A stretch of 64,000 nt of DNA. It comes from Nocardia coubleae NBRC 108252. Lineage in GTDB: Bacteria > Actinomycetota > Actinomycetes > Mycobacteriales > Mycobacteriaceae. Position numbers and translations under genes: made by a program. The stretch spans positions 62,001 to 126,000 of the forward strand of contig NZ_BDBD01000026.1 of NCBI RefSeq assembly GCF_001612805.1. Reading direction: 5' to 3'. This document shows positions 44,291 through 51,345 of this stretch, piece after piece. The notes beneath the pieces are model-generated. The model made no database searches and was not told the DNA's origin. It saw only the letters and a list, made by a program, of their open reading frames with translations. Positions within the stretch are counted from its first letter, which is position 1; the number at the start of each line of letters is the position of its first letter.

Positions 44291-44595
44291 GGCAGCCCGA
44301 ACATCTCCCTGGCCCCCTGTGGGACCAGGGAGATGTAGCGAGGGTTTTCGGTGATGAAGTGCAGCACCATCGAACACATCGGCAGGATCTCGAACCCTTC
44401 CTTGCGGCTGGTCGTCAGCGCGGACTCGACCAGCGTGTTCCCCAACCCGCGACCCTGGAATTCCGGGTAGATCTCGGTGTGGACGAGGGCGCGTTCGGCA
44501 CCGGTGTCCTGGTATTCGATATAGCCGGCGGGGGTACCGTCGGAGATGAGTTCGAACCGCTCCAGCGCGGTATTTTCGCGGACCTCGGTCGCCAT
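44284..44595 (-). CDS. GNAT acetyltransferase, COG2388 type
   Basis: A 103-residue minimal GNAT-fold protein. Segments AGYIEYQDTG, ALVHTEIYPEFQGRGLGNTL (acetyl-CoA pyrophosphate loop QGRGLG), EGFEILPMCSMV and ENPRYISLV are typical of the small COG2388/NATD1-like family. Substrate is unknown. Its last seven bases overlap those of the acyltransferase gene on the other strand. Confidence 0.85.
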   Translation of the reverse strand: MATEVRENTALERFELISDGTPAGYIEYQDTGAERALVHTEIYPEFQGRGLGNTLVESALTTSRKEGFEILPMCSMVLHFITENPRYISLVPQGAREMFGLPQ

Positions 44596-44637
44596 GGGTA
44601 GAAGCTACAGTGTTTGTTGGAGCGCTGGCGCGCTCGA

Positions 44638-44688
44638 GTTCGCGGCCGCGAACCGCCGCTTCGCGGCGTCCCCTCCTCGAGGTCGGGG
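44638..44688. repeat. Dispersed palindromic repeat, copy B
   Basis: GTTCGCGGCCGCGAAC is a perfect 16-base palindrome (44638-44653), then a hairpin CGCCGC-TTC-GCGGCG and CCTCCTCGAGGTCGGG. From GGCCGCGAAC on, about 45 bases match 5663-5707 with very few differences. The central 83-base insert of copy A is absent. It lies between the GNAT and glycerate kinase genes. Confidence 0.85.
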
Positions 44689-44782
44689 AGTGCGGGGCCG
44701 GGAAGGCGGGGTGGTGCGTTCTCGCGCAGTGGGGTTGTCGAAGACGGTGGCGGGTTCGCAGGTTTGCCCGGAGAATGTCGGG

Positions 44783-45907
44783 ATGAATGGTCCTCGAGTG
44801 GTGCTTGCCCCTGACAAGTTCAAGGGTTCGCTGACCGCGCCCGAGGTGGCGGCCGCGTTGGGGGTGGGGATCAGGCGCCGGGCGCCAGGGGCCGATGTGC
44901 GGGCGGTGCCGGTGGCCGACGGTGGGGACGGGATGGTCGAGGCCTTCGCGGCGGCCGGGTGGCAGCGGGTCGAGATCGACGCGCCGGGGCCGACGGGTGA
45001 GCCTTCGCGGGCGGTGTACGCGATGCGCGACGAGACCGCGGTGGTGGAGCTGGCCGCGGCGGTCGGGTTGGTGAAACTGCCCGGTGGCAGGCTCGCGCCG
45101 TTGCGCGCCGACACCTTCGGTCTCGGCGTCGTGGTGGCGCACGCGCTGGACGCGGGGGCGCGCGAGATCGTGCTCGGGCTCGGTGGAAGTGCCTCGACCG
45201 ATGGTGGATCGGGTCTGCTGCGGGCACTCGGCCTGCGCCTGCTCGACGAGAACAACGACGAGCTGGACGGCACCGCGATGGATGTCGTCACCCTGCTGAG
45301 CCGGGTGGCGGCCGTCGACCGGGCCGGCCTGCATCCCGCTGTCGCGCGGGCACGGTTCACCCTCGCCTGCGATGTCGACAACCCGCTGCTCGGCCCGGCC
45401 GGTGCGGTGGCGGTGTACTCGCCGCAGAAGGGCGCCGACCGGCACATGATGGTGAAACTCGAAGCGGCACTCACCCATTGGGCTGCCATCCTGGGCACCG
45501 GCTATGCCGAGATCGGGGGCGCGGGCGCGGCGGGCGGCACCGGTTTCGGGGCGCTGGCCGTCCTCGGCGCCGAGGTGCGCAGCGGCATCGACGTGTTGCT
45601 CGAGCTGCTCGAGTTCACCGCGCTGGTCGAGGGGGCGACGCTGGTGGTGACGGGTGAAGGGTCGCTCGATCACCAGAGCATGCACGGCAAGGCGCCAGTG
45701 GGTGTCGCGGCGGCGGCCAACGCGGCGCGGGTGCCGGTGGTGGCGGCGGTGGGTCGAACGATGCTGTCGCCGGGCGAGATTCGCGCCGCCGGGTTCGCCG
45801 CCTGCTATCCGCTCAGCGAACTGGAACCCGACGCGGCGCGGTCGATGCTGACCGCCGGGAAACTACTCGAGCGCATCGGCGAGCGCATCGCCCGCGAACA
45901 CCTGTAG
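44783..45907 (+). CDS. glxK: Glycerate kinase (GlxK/GarK type)
   Basis: A 374-residue class II glycerate kinase. Diagnostic segments are the N-terminal VLAPDKFKGSLTAPEVA, VPVADGGDGMVEA, LGLGGSASTDGGSG, DVDNPLLGPAGAV and GEGSLDHQSMHGK. It phosphorylates glycerate to 2- or 3-phosphoglycerate, feeding glycolysis. Glycerate could come from glucosylglycerate hydrolysis (gene at 27155-28495). The start is ATG 44783, about 95 bp after the palindromic repeat. Confidence 0.92.
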   Translation: MNGPRVVLAPDKFKGSLTAPEVAAALGVGIRRRAPGADVRAVPVADGGDGMVEAFAAAGWQRVEIDAPGPTGEPSRAVYAMRDETAVVELAAAVGLVKLPGGRLAPLRADTFGLGVVVAHALDAGAREIVLGLGGSASTDGGSGLLRALGLRLLDENNDELDGTAMDVVTLLSRVAAVDRAGLHPAVARARFTLACDVDNPLLGPAGAVAVYSPQKGADRHMMVKLEAALTHWAAILGTGYAEIGGAGAAGGTGFGALAVLGAEVRSGIDVLLELLEFTALVEGATLVVTGEGSLDHQSMHGKAPVGVAAAANAARVPVVAAVGRTMLSPGEIRAAGFAACYPLSELEPDAARSMLTAGKLLERIGERIAREHL

Positions 45908-45912
45908 CCCTG

Positions 45913-46239
45913 TCACACCAGCACGGCGCGATGCCGGTCGCCCCACGCCTCGAGTGGGGCGAGCGCGTCGCGCAACGTTTCGCCGAGCGGGGTCAGCGAG
46001 TATTCGACGCGCGGCGGGATCTCCGGGAAGATCTCGCGACGCACCACCCCGGCCGCCTCGAGATGGCGCAAGTTCTCGGTGAGCACCTTCTCGCTCACCC
46101 CGTCGAGCAGCCGCCGGATGTTCCCGAATCGCTGCGGCCCTTCGCCGAGCACCCACATCAGGTGCAGTTTCCATTTGCCACCGACCACGTCGATAGCCAG
46201 GCTCATGCCACACACCTGGTGATCTGCGTCACTGCTCAT
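45913..46239 (-). CDS. HxlR-family transcriptional regulator
   Basis: A 108-residue single-domain HxlR winged-helix protein (CGMSLAIDVVGGKWKLHLMW, RFGNIRRLLDGVSEKVLTENL, YSLTPLGETL). The N-terminal Cys is the position used for redox or electrophile sensing in several HxlR proteins. It is divergent from the imine-reductase-like gene and likely controls it. It converges with glxK. Confidence 0.9.
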   Translation of the reverse strand: MSSDADHQVCGMSLAIDVVGGKWKLHLMWVLGEGPQRFGNIRRLLDGVSEKVLTENLRHLEAAGVVRREIFPEIPPRVEYSLTPLGETLRDALAPLEAWGDRHRAVLV

Positions 46240-46269
46240 CGTCTGCGCACCCTTCTGACCGTATTTCGA

Positions 46270-46279
46270 ACCTATAGGT
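46270..46279. promoter_or_regulatory. Palindrome between HxlR and imine-reductase-like gene
   Basis: ACCTATAGGT is a perfect ten-base palindrome, AT-rich against its surroundings, 31 bases before the HxlR start in the divergent region. It is a candidate HxlR operator. Confidence 0.5.
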
Positions 46280-46383
46280 AAGCAACCGCACTGCGACGTG
46301 CGGTCTTCCCGCGCGCTGCCGACGCCGACACCATGGAAACCGGCGCCGAACCAATCCGTATCGAAAAAGCGAAGGGCTACACC

Positions 46384-47253
46384 ATGAGTACCCGATCAGT
46401 TTCCGTTCTCGGCCTGGGCCCGATGGGTCAGTCCATGGTCAAGGCCTTCCTCGAGGCGGGCGTCGAGGTGACCGTGTGGAACCGCAGCACCGCCAAGGTC
46501 GACGCCATGGTCGCCCTCGGCGCCAAGCGGGCCGAGACCGTCGCCGAGGCGCTCGACGCCAACGAGGTGTCGGTGCTCAGCCTCACCCATTACGACGCCA
46601 TGTACGACGTGCTCGGCCAGGCGGTCGACCACCTGCCCGGCAAGGTGATCGCCAACCTGTCCTCCGATTCGCCGGAGAAGGCGCGGGCGGGTGCCAAGTG
46701 GGTGCGTGAGCGCGGCGCCGAGTTCTTCTCGGGTGGGGTGATGTCGGCGGGCGACAATATCGCCCATCCCGCGTCCTACATCTTCTACAGCGGCCCCAAG
46801 GCGGTGTTCGACGCGCACGCCGACCTGCTGCGCCCGCTGAGCCCGCAGGAGTACCTCGGCGCCGACGACGGCCTGGCGCAGGTCTTCTACCAGGCGTTGC
46901 TGGTGATCTTCCACCCCTGGCTGCTCGCCTTCGACCAGGCCACCGCCGTGATCTCGAAGTCCGGTCACAACATCGCCCAGTTCGTTCCGTTCGCGGTCCG
47001 CGCCAGCGAGGCGTTCCCGTACTTCATGGAGCAGTTCTCGGTGGCGAACCAGAACGGCGGCTGGGCCGACCTGGCCAGTCTGAAGATGATGGACGCCGGC
47101 GCGCAGCACATCATCGACGCCAGCGAGGAAGTCGGTGTCGACGCCGCGTTCTCGCACCTGGCGCAGTCGTTCTGGCGCAAGGCCATCGCGGCCACCGAGG
47201 CAGCGGGCAAGCCTGTGTCGACCTATGAGCTGATGCGCGGCGAGAACTCCTGA
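46384..47253 (+). CDS. NAD(P)-dependent imine-reductase-like oxidoreductase
   Basis: A 289-residue beta-hydroxyacid dehydrogenase-superfamily protein. The Rossmann motif GLGPMG (10-15) is followed by WNRS, whose Arg/Ser favour NADP. The C-terminal helical domain (YQALLVIFHPWLLAFDQATA) resembles actinobacterial imine reductases rather than 3-hydroxyisobutyrate dehydrogenases. The start is ATG 46384; an earlier in-frame ATG 17 codons upstream lacks support. It is probably controlled by the divergent HxlR regulator. Confidence 0.85.
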   Translation: MSTRSVSVLGLGPMGQSMVKAFLEAGVEVTVWNRSTAKVDAMVALGAKRAETVAEALDANEVSVLSLTHYDAMYDVLGQAVDHLPGKVIANLSSDSPEKARAGAKWVRERGAEFFSGGVMSAGDNIAHPASYIFYSGPKAVFDAHADLLRPLSPQEYLGADDGLAQVFYQALLVIFHPWLLAFDQATAVISKSGHNIAQFVPFAVRASEAFPYFMEQFSVANQNGGWADLASLKMMDAGAQHIIDASEEVGVDAAFSHLAQSFWRKAIAATEAAGKPVSTYELMRGENS

Positions 47254-47264
47254 GGCAGCGGCGA

Positions 47265-47291
47265 AACCGTCCGACGTGGGGTCGGACGGTT
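47265..47291. terminator. Bidirectional hairpin terminator
   Basis: AACCGTCCGAC (47265-47275) and GTCGGACGGTT (47281-47291) are perfect 11-base arms with a five-base loop, between two convergent genes (stops at 47253 and 47300). Confidence 0.75.
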
Positions 47292-47299
47292 CGCTCGTT

Positions 47300-47536
47300 C
47301 TAGGCCGTTCCGGTGCCGAGCCGGGGGAAGGGCTCGGTGGAGAACACCACCTCCACGGCTACCTCGAAATAGGCCGCGATGCGCAGCGCCAGGTGCAGGC
47401 TCGGGCTGTATTCGCCGCGTTCGAGGTAGCCGATGGTCTGGTAGTGCACGCCGAGTGCTTCGGCGAGGTCCCGCCGGGAGATGCCACGCTCGGCGCGCAA
47501 CATCGCGATGCGGTTGTAGATGACCTCAGAAGGCAC
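47300..47536 (-). CDS. Small XRE-type helix-turn-helix regulator
   Basis: A 78-residue protein made of one HTH_3 domain (YNRIAMLRAERGISRRDLAE, HYQTIGYLERGEYSPSL) with a short hydrophobic C-terminus. GTG 47536 overlaps the end of the permease reading frame by 11 bases. As third gene of the ABC exporter operon, it probably represses that operon; the palindrome at 49312-49331 is the candidate site. Confidence 0.87.
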   Translation of the reverse strand: MPSEVIYNRIAMLRAERGISRRDLAEALGVHYQTIGYLERGEYSPSLHLALRIAAYFEVAVEVVFSTEPFPRLGTGTA

Positions 47537-48364
47537 GCTGCATCGCCTTTTCCCGTCGCGTCGCCATGGTGGCACCCGATTCGTGCTGGGCCATCCGCCG
47601 CAGCACGAGGGGTGCGAGGGCCAGGCCGACGACAGCCCAGATACCGAGTACCGCAACTGTTTCCAGATGCCGCCAGGACTGGTCTAGTTCGATGCCGACG
47701 GCCTCAGCCGGCAGAAGCGCCGAGCGCATGCCGAGGGCGAGCCAGTACATCGGGAACAGCTGGCCGAGCACCTGCAACCAGCCGGGCAGTGCGGTGATCG
47801 GGTAGAAGACGCCGGAGATCGCGATCAGGCCCATCAGCGGGATGGTCAACAGGAAGGCCGTCCTCGTGTCGAGCACGCTGCCGAGGATGGCGCCGATCGG
47901 CAGCACGGCCAGCAGGCCGAGCGCGAGCACCCACGCGAAGGTCGCCACCGCGCCGGGTCCGCTCAGCGACGAGCCGCCGATGATCGCCATTCCCACACCG
48001 AGCACGATAACCACCTGCGCCACCACCGCCCCCGTGGTGCTCACGATTTTGCCGACGAAGTAGCCGACCATGCCCTTGGGCACCGCCTTGGCCCGCAGCA
48101 GCGTGCCGTCCTCGCGGTCGAGCACCAGCACATTGAGGATGGCGTACATCCCGTTGAAGGCGATGATGCTGCCGAGCAGGCCGGGTACTGCCAGTTCGGC
48201 GATACCGAGCCCGGTGTCGTCGTATGTGCGGTCGCGGAGCAGGAACAGCACTCCGAGAGTGATTGCCGGGGTGAGGAATGACCGATCAGATCGGGTGCGT
48301 TGGTGTAGACCTGTCGCAGTTCGATCAGGCCGCGGGCGAAACCGGCGCGCAGAGCGGTGTTCAT
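47526..48364 (-). pseudogene. ABC-2 exporter permease interrupted by a one-base frameshift
   Basis: The ATG at 48364 (overlapping the ATPase stop, ATGA) opens MNTALRAGFARGLIELRQ and runs to about residue 29 (PDLIGH), then leaves frame. The remaining five membrane segments, from FLTPAITLGVLFLLRDRT to the stop at 47526, are intact in another frame. One missing T in GGTCATTCCTC (near 48277-48279) accounts exactly: restoring it gives a 279-residue permease. This is either a real inactivating mutation, a programmed slip or a sequence error in a short T run. Partner ATPase and regulator are intact. Confidence 0.8.
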
Positions 48365-49281
48365 CGGGTCACCTCCGTGAGGGCGTGGACGGTCTCGCCG
48401 GACTCGGCGCGCCGGACCAAGGCCATATAGGTGTCTTCCAGCGAGGCGCGGCGCACCTCGAGGTCGGCGATGTCGGCACCGTGCTGGGTGAACAGCTCGT
48501 GCACGAACTTGGTGGACTCGGTGGTGGTGTGCACGAACCGTTGATCGTCGACGGTCCAGCTCACCTGCGCTTCCCCCGCGATCGAGCGGGCGAGCGCGTC
48601 GGGTGACCCGTCGGCGATCACCCGCCCACCGGCCAGGATCAGGATGCGGTCGGCCAGCTTCTCCGCCTCGTCCAGATCGTGGGTGGTGAGCAGCACCGTG
48701 GTGTTCTCCAGATCGGCGAGCCGGTGCACCAGGTCGTGGAAATCGCGCCGAGCGGCCGGGTCGAAACCGGCCGTCGGTTCGTCCATGAACAGCAGTTCCG
48801 GCCTGCCGACGATGGCGATCGCGACATCGAGCCTGCGCCGCTGCCCACCCGAGAGGGTGGCGATCTTGGCGTCGGCCTGCTCGGTGAGCCCAACCAGATC
48901 GATGAGCTCGTCTGTGTCCCAAGGCCGTTGGACCGTGGCCGTGGCGTAGGGGCGATAGTAGGTTCCGAGGTGTCGAAGTAGTTCGCGCACATGCCATTTC
49001 GCGTGGTCGCGCCAGGACTGCAACACCACCCCCACCCTGGCGCGCCAGTGTTCGTCACCGTGTTCGGGATCGGCCCCCAGCACATCGACCCGACCGGCCG
49101 ACCTCCTGCGGAACCCCTCGAGGATCTCGATCGTGGTGGTTTTGCCCGCGCCGTTCGGCCCGAGCATGACGAGCACCTCCCCGCGCGTGGCCTGAAATGT
49201 CACATCGTGCAGCACATCCGCCTCGTCGTAGCGCATCCGCAACCGCTGGACGTCGAGAACGACGCCGTTACTCGAAGCCAT
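48361..49281 (-). CDS. ABC exporter ATPase
   Basis: A 306-residue ABC-2 ATPase: Walker A GPNGAGKTT (41-49), signature LSGGQRRRLDVA, Walker B ELLFMDEPTAGFDP, switch His in TTHDLDEAEKLAD, then a C-terminal domain of about 80 residues. It leads an operon of ATPase, (frameshifted) permease and XRE regulator. Export of a drug or lipid is likely, but no substrate can be named. Upstream is a CTACAT-type palindrome. Confidence 0.92.
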   Translation of the reverse strand: MASSNGVVLDVQRLRMRYDEADVLHDVTFQATRGEVLVMLGPNGAGKTTTIEILEGFRRRSAGRVDVLGADPEHGDEHWRARVGVVLQSWRDHAKWHVRELLRHLGTYYRPYATATVQRPWDTDELIDLVGLTEQADAKIATLSGGQRRRLDVAIAIVGRPELLFMDEPTAGFDPAARRDFHDLVHRLADLENTTVLLTTHDLDEAEKLADRILILAGGRVIADGSPDALARSIAGEAQVSWTVDDQRFVHTTTESTKFVHELFTQHGADIADLEVRRASLEDTYMALVRRAESGETVHALTEVTR

Positions 49282-49311
49282 GATTCCTCCCAGTCATCGA
49301 CCTTCGATGAG

Positions 49312-49331
49312 ATGTAGCATAGGTACTACAT
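49312..49331. promoter_or_regulatory. Inverted repeat upstream of ABC exporter operon
   Basis: ATGTAG (49312-49317) and CTACAT (49326-49331) with an eight-base spacer, about 30 bases before the ATPase start. It is an AT-rich candidate operator for the XRE regulator of the same operon. Confidence 0.55.
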
Positions 49332-49413
49332 TCCATCGTGGCAATGCTTTCGCGAAATCGGGCAAATCGGATCTCGATGCTCGCTCCTGATCGATGGCTG
49401 ACATGCTTGGGGC

Positions 49414-49860
49414 ATGGAGAACGCGAGTCGCTACCTGGCTCCCTCGGGTATCGAGGCGACACTGCTCGGAGTCGTCAATTGGCTGCCGAGACTTGGCATC
49501 AGCATGATGGGTTCACGGCTGCTCGCCGTGCGCGGCCGCACCAGCGGCGAATGGCGCACCACCATGGTGAACGTGCTCACCGATGCCGACGGCACGCGTT
49601 ACCTGGTCGCGCCGCGCGGCCACACCCAGTGGGTGCGCAATCTGCGCGTCGCGGGTGGGGGCGAACTGCGACTCGGCCGCAAGGCCGAAACCTTCTCGGC
49701 CACCGAGGTTCCCGATGCGGACAAGGTGCCGGTACTGCGCCTCTACCTGAAGAAATTCGGCTGGGAGGTCGGCGCCTTCTTCGAGGGCGTCGGCAAGGAT
49801 TCGACCGACGAGGAACTCGCCGCGATCGCGCCGGGATTCCCCGTCTTCCGCCTGGCCTAG
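49414..49860 (+). CDS. Deazaflavin (F420)-dependent nitroreductase-family protein
   Basis: A 148-residue split-barrel protein of the Ddn/FDOR-A family: [41 protein letters not shown], then a C-terminal helix and FPVFRL. The family uses reduced F420 to reduce quinones or nitro compounds at the membrane. No substrate can be assigned. Its stop overlaps that of aroQ on the opposite strand. Confidence 0.88.
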   Translation: MENASRYLAPSGIEATLLGVVNWLPRLGISMMGSRLLAVRGRTSGEWRTTMVNVLTDADGTRYLVAPRGHTQWVRNLRVAGGGELRLGRKAETFSATEVPDADKVPVLRLYLKKFGWEVGAFFEGVGKDSTDEELAAIAPGFPVFRLA

Positions 49861-50309
49861 ACCCGCGTACTCAGGAACTCGATCGCCGCCGCGTAACCCT
49901 GGATGCCGAGTCCGGCGATGACGGCGGTGGCGATGGGGGAGACGAAGGAGTGGTGCCGGAATTCCTCGCGGGCATGCACATTGCTGATGTGCACCTCGAC
50001 GATCGGGACCTCCGGGATCACCAGGGCATCGCGCAGGGCGACCGAAGTATGGGTGAGGCCACCGGGATTCACGACGATGGCCGACTCGACGCCGCGCGCC
50101 TGATGGATCCGATCGATCAGGGCGCCTTCGTGATTGGACTGGAAGGCCACCACCTCGCGCCCGAAGCGGGCCGCCGTGCGCTCGCAAAGGGCGACCACGT
50201 CGTCGAGGGTGTCCGAACCGTAGATCTGTGGTTGACGGGTGCCGAGCATGTTCAGGTTCGGCCCGTTCAGCACGAGAATCGGACCGGTGGCCTGCACGGA
50301 CGTCTCCAT
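49857..50309 (-). CDS. aroQ: Type II 3-dehydroquinate dehydratase
   Basis: A 150-residue shikimate-pathway enzyme that converts 3-dehydroquinate to 3-dehydroshikimate. It has the N-terminal [18 protein letters not shown] with catalytic Tyr30 and Arg25, [31 protein letters not shown], and [17 protein letters not shown] with the catalytic His. It stands apart from other aro genes. Confidence 0.96.
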   Translation of the reverse strand: METSVQATGPILVLNGPNLNMLGTRQPQIYGSDTLDDVVALCERTAARFGREVVAFQSNHEGALIDRIHQARGVESAIVVNPGGLTHTSVALRDALVIPEVPIVEVHISNVHAREEFRHHSFVSPIATAVIAGLGIQGYAAAIEFLSTRV

Positions 50310-50392
50310 GCGTCGAGCCTAACCCGTGGCCCCGGCCTCGGGTCGTCGCACCGTCGTCGGGTCGAACGTTCCGTGTGCCGGGGCCGCCGAAC

Positions 50393-50959
50393 TCAGAGGC
50401 CGGTAGGGCCTTCCGCGCGTAGGTCGTCCACTTTGCGCATGGCTTCGCGCAATTCGGCCAACCAGCTCTCGGCGTGCTTGCCCGCCAGCTTCACCGTCCA
50501 GGCCAGCGCGTCGGCGCGGGAACGGGCGACGCCCGCGTCGATCAGGGTGTCGAGCACCTGGCGTTCGGGCTGGCGCAGGCGCGTCATCACGGGAACGGCC
50601 AAGTGCGTGAACAGGATTCGTTCACCGTTCACCCGCACGCCCCAGGCGACACTCCGCCCGTAGCGGCGCTGAGCCTCGTCGGCGATGCGCATGCGCGCCG
50701 GGCGGGTCGACTCGCGGAAGCGGGCGAGCGCGCCCTCGCGGGTCGCCGCCGAGGCGGGTGCGTCCGCGTCGCCGGGATCGGGGAGTTCGCCGACGACGAC
50801 GATCTCGTCGCGGTCGATCTCGAGTTCGGGCGGGCCGGTGAACCAGTCGGCGGGCAATCGCCCGGCGAACCAGTCGGCGGCGTCGGCCGCGTCGGGGAGG
50901 TCGGCCTGTTGCCAGCCGCCGGGACGGCCGAATCCGCGTTCGCGATGGGCGTTGCGCAT
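50393..50959 (-). CDS. Conserved actinobacterial protein of unknown function
   Basis: A 188-residue soluble protein. The N-terminal part has ADWFAGRLPADWFTGPPELE and an acidic DRDEIVVVGELPDPGDAD segment. The C-terminal part (PERQVLDTLIDAGVARSRAD, AWTVKLAGKHAESWLAELRE) has the helix pattern of a ribbon-helix-helix-type dimeric DNA binder, and this is the best guess for its role. ATG 50959 has CAGG about eight bases upstream; GTG 50968 is an alternative. Confidence 0.72.
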   Translation of the reverse strand: MRNAHRERGFGRPGGWQQADLPDAADAADWFAGRLPADWFTGPPELEIDRDEIVVVGELPDPGDADAPASAATREGALARFRESTRPARMRIADEAQRRYGRSVAWGVRVNGERILFTHLAVPVMTRLRQPERQVLDTLIDAGVARSRADALAWTVKLAGKHAESWLAELREAMRKVDDLRAEGPTGL

Positions 50960-51345
50960 GATGATCACCTGCTGTCGGAGAGTGCATGTGTTGCAGTGAT
51001 TACAAGATTACGCCGAAATTCGGGTGCGCGATTGTGCCGTGGGTGAACGCGAAATCGGACGGCCGGTGGCGCGCGATTGGTTGTCGGTGCCGATGGGTAC
51101 CCTCGCTGTGAATCGCCAGACGATGCGAGATACTCACAAGTGCGTGGGCCTGCCGGTACGGTAAGCGCGCCAGTTGTTGCCACTGGCAGGGCGAGGTTCG
51201 AAATCACCCCCTCACGGGGTCGGAGTTCGGGCACAATCGATGTGCTGAGGTCGGATAGCGTCCCGTTTACCGGGGCATCGGAGACGGGTCAACTTCCGGT
51301 ACGGTTGTTTTGTTACCGGAGTGGCAAGAGTGAAGAGTGGGCGAT
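50960..51345. other. Intergenic stretch without a supported gene
   Basis: These 386 bases separate the divergent gene at 50959 from the PBP lipoprotein. Open frames here are short and run into coding DNA in a wrong frame. The stretch must hold the promoters for both neighbours. Only short palindromes (GGGTACCC near 51096) are visible; no RNA gene or repeat was found. Confidence 0.5.

Noticed and set aside
48041-48997. 318-codon minus-strand frame spanning parts of the ATPase and permease
   Set aside because: Only its end carries real coding sequence (the permease N-terminus before the frameshift); the rest is out of frame with the intact ATPase.
51185-51240. tRNA-like T-loop (GGTTCGAAATC)
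   Set aside because: The flanking bases do not form a T stem or an acceptor stem, and no anticodon or D arm fits.
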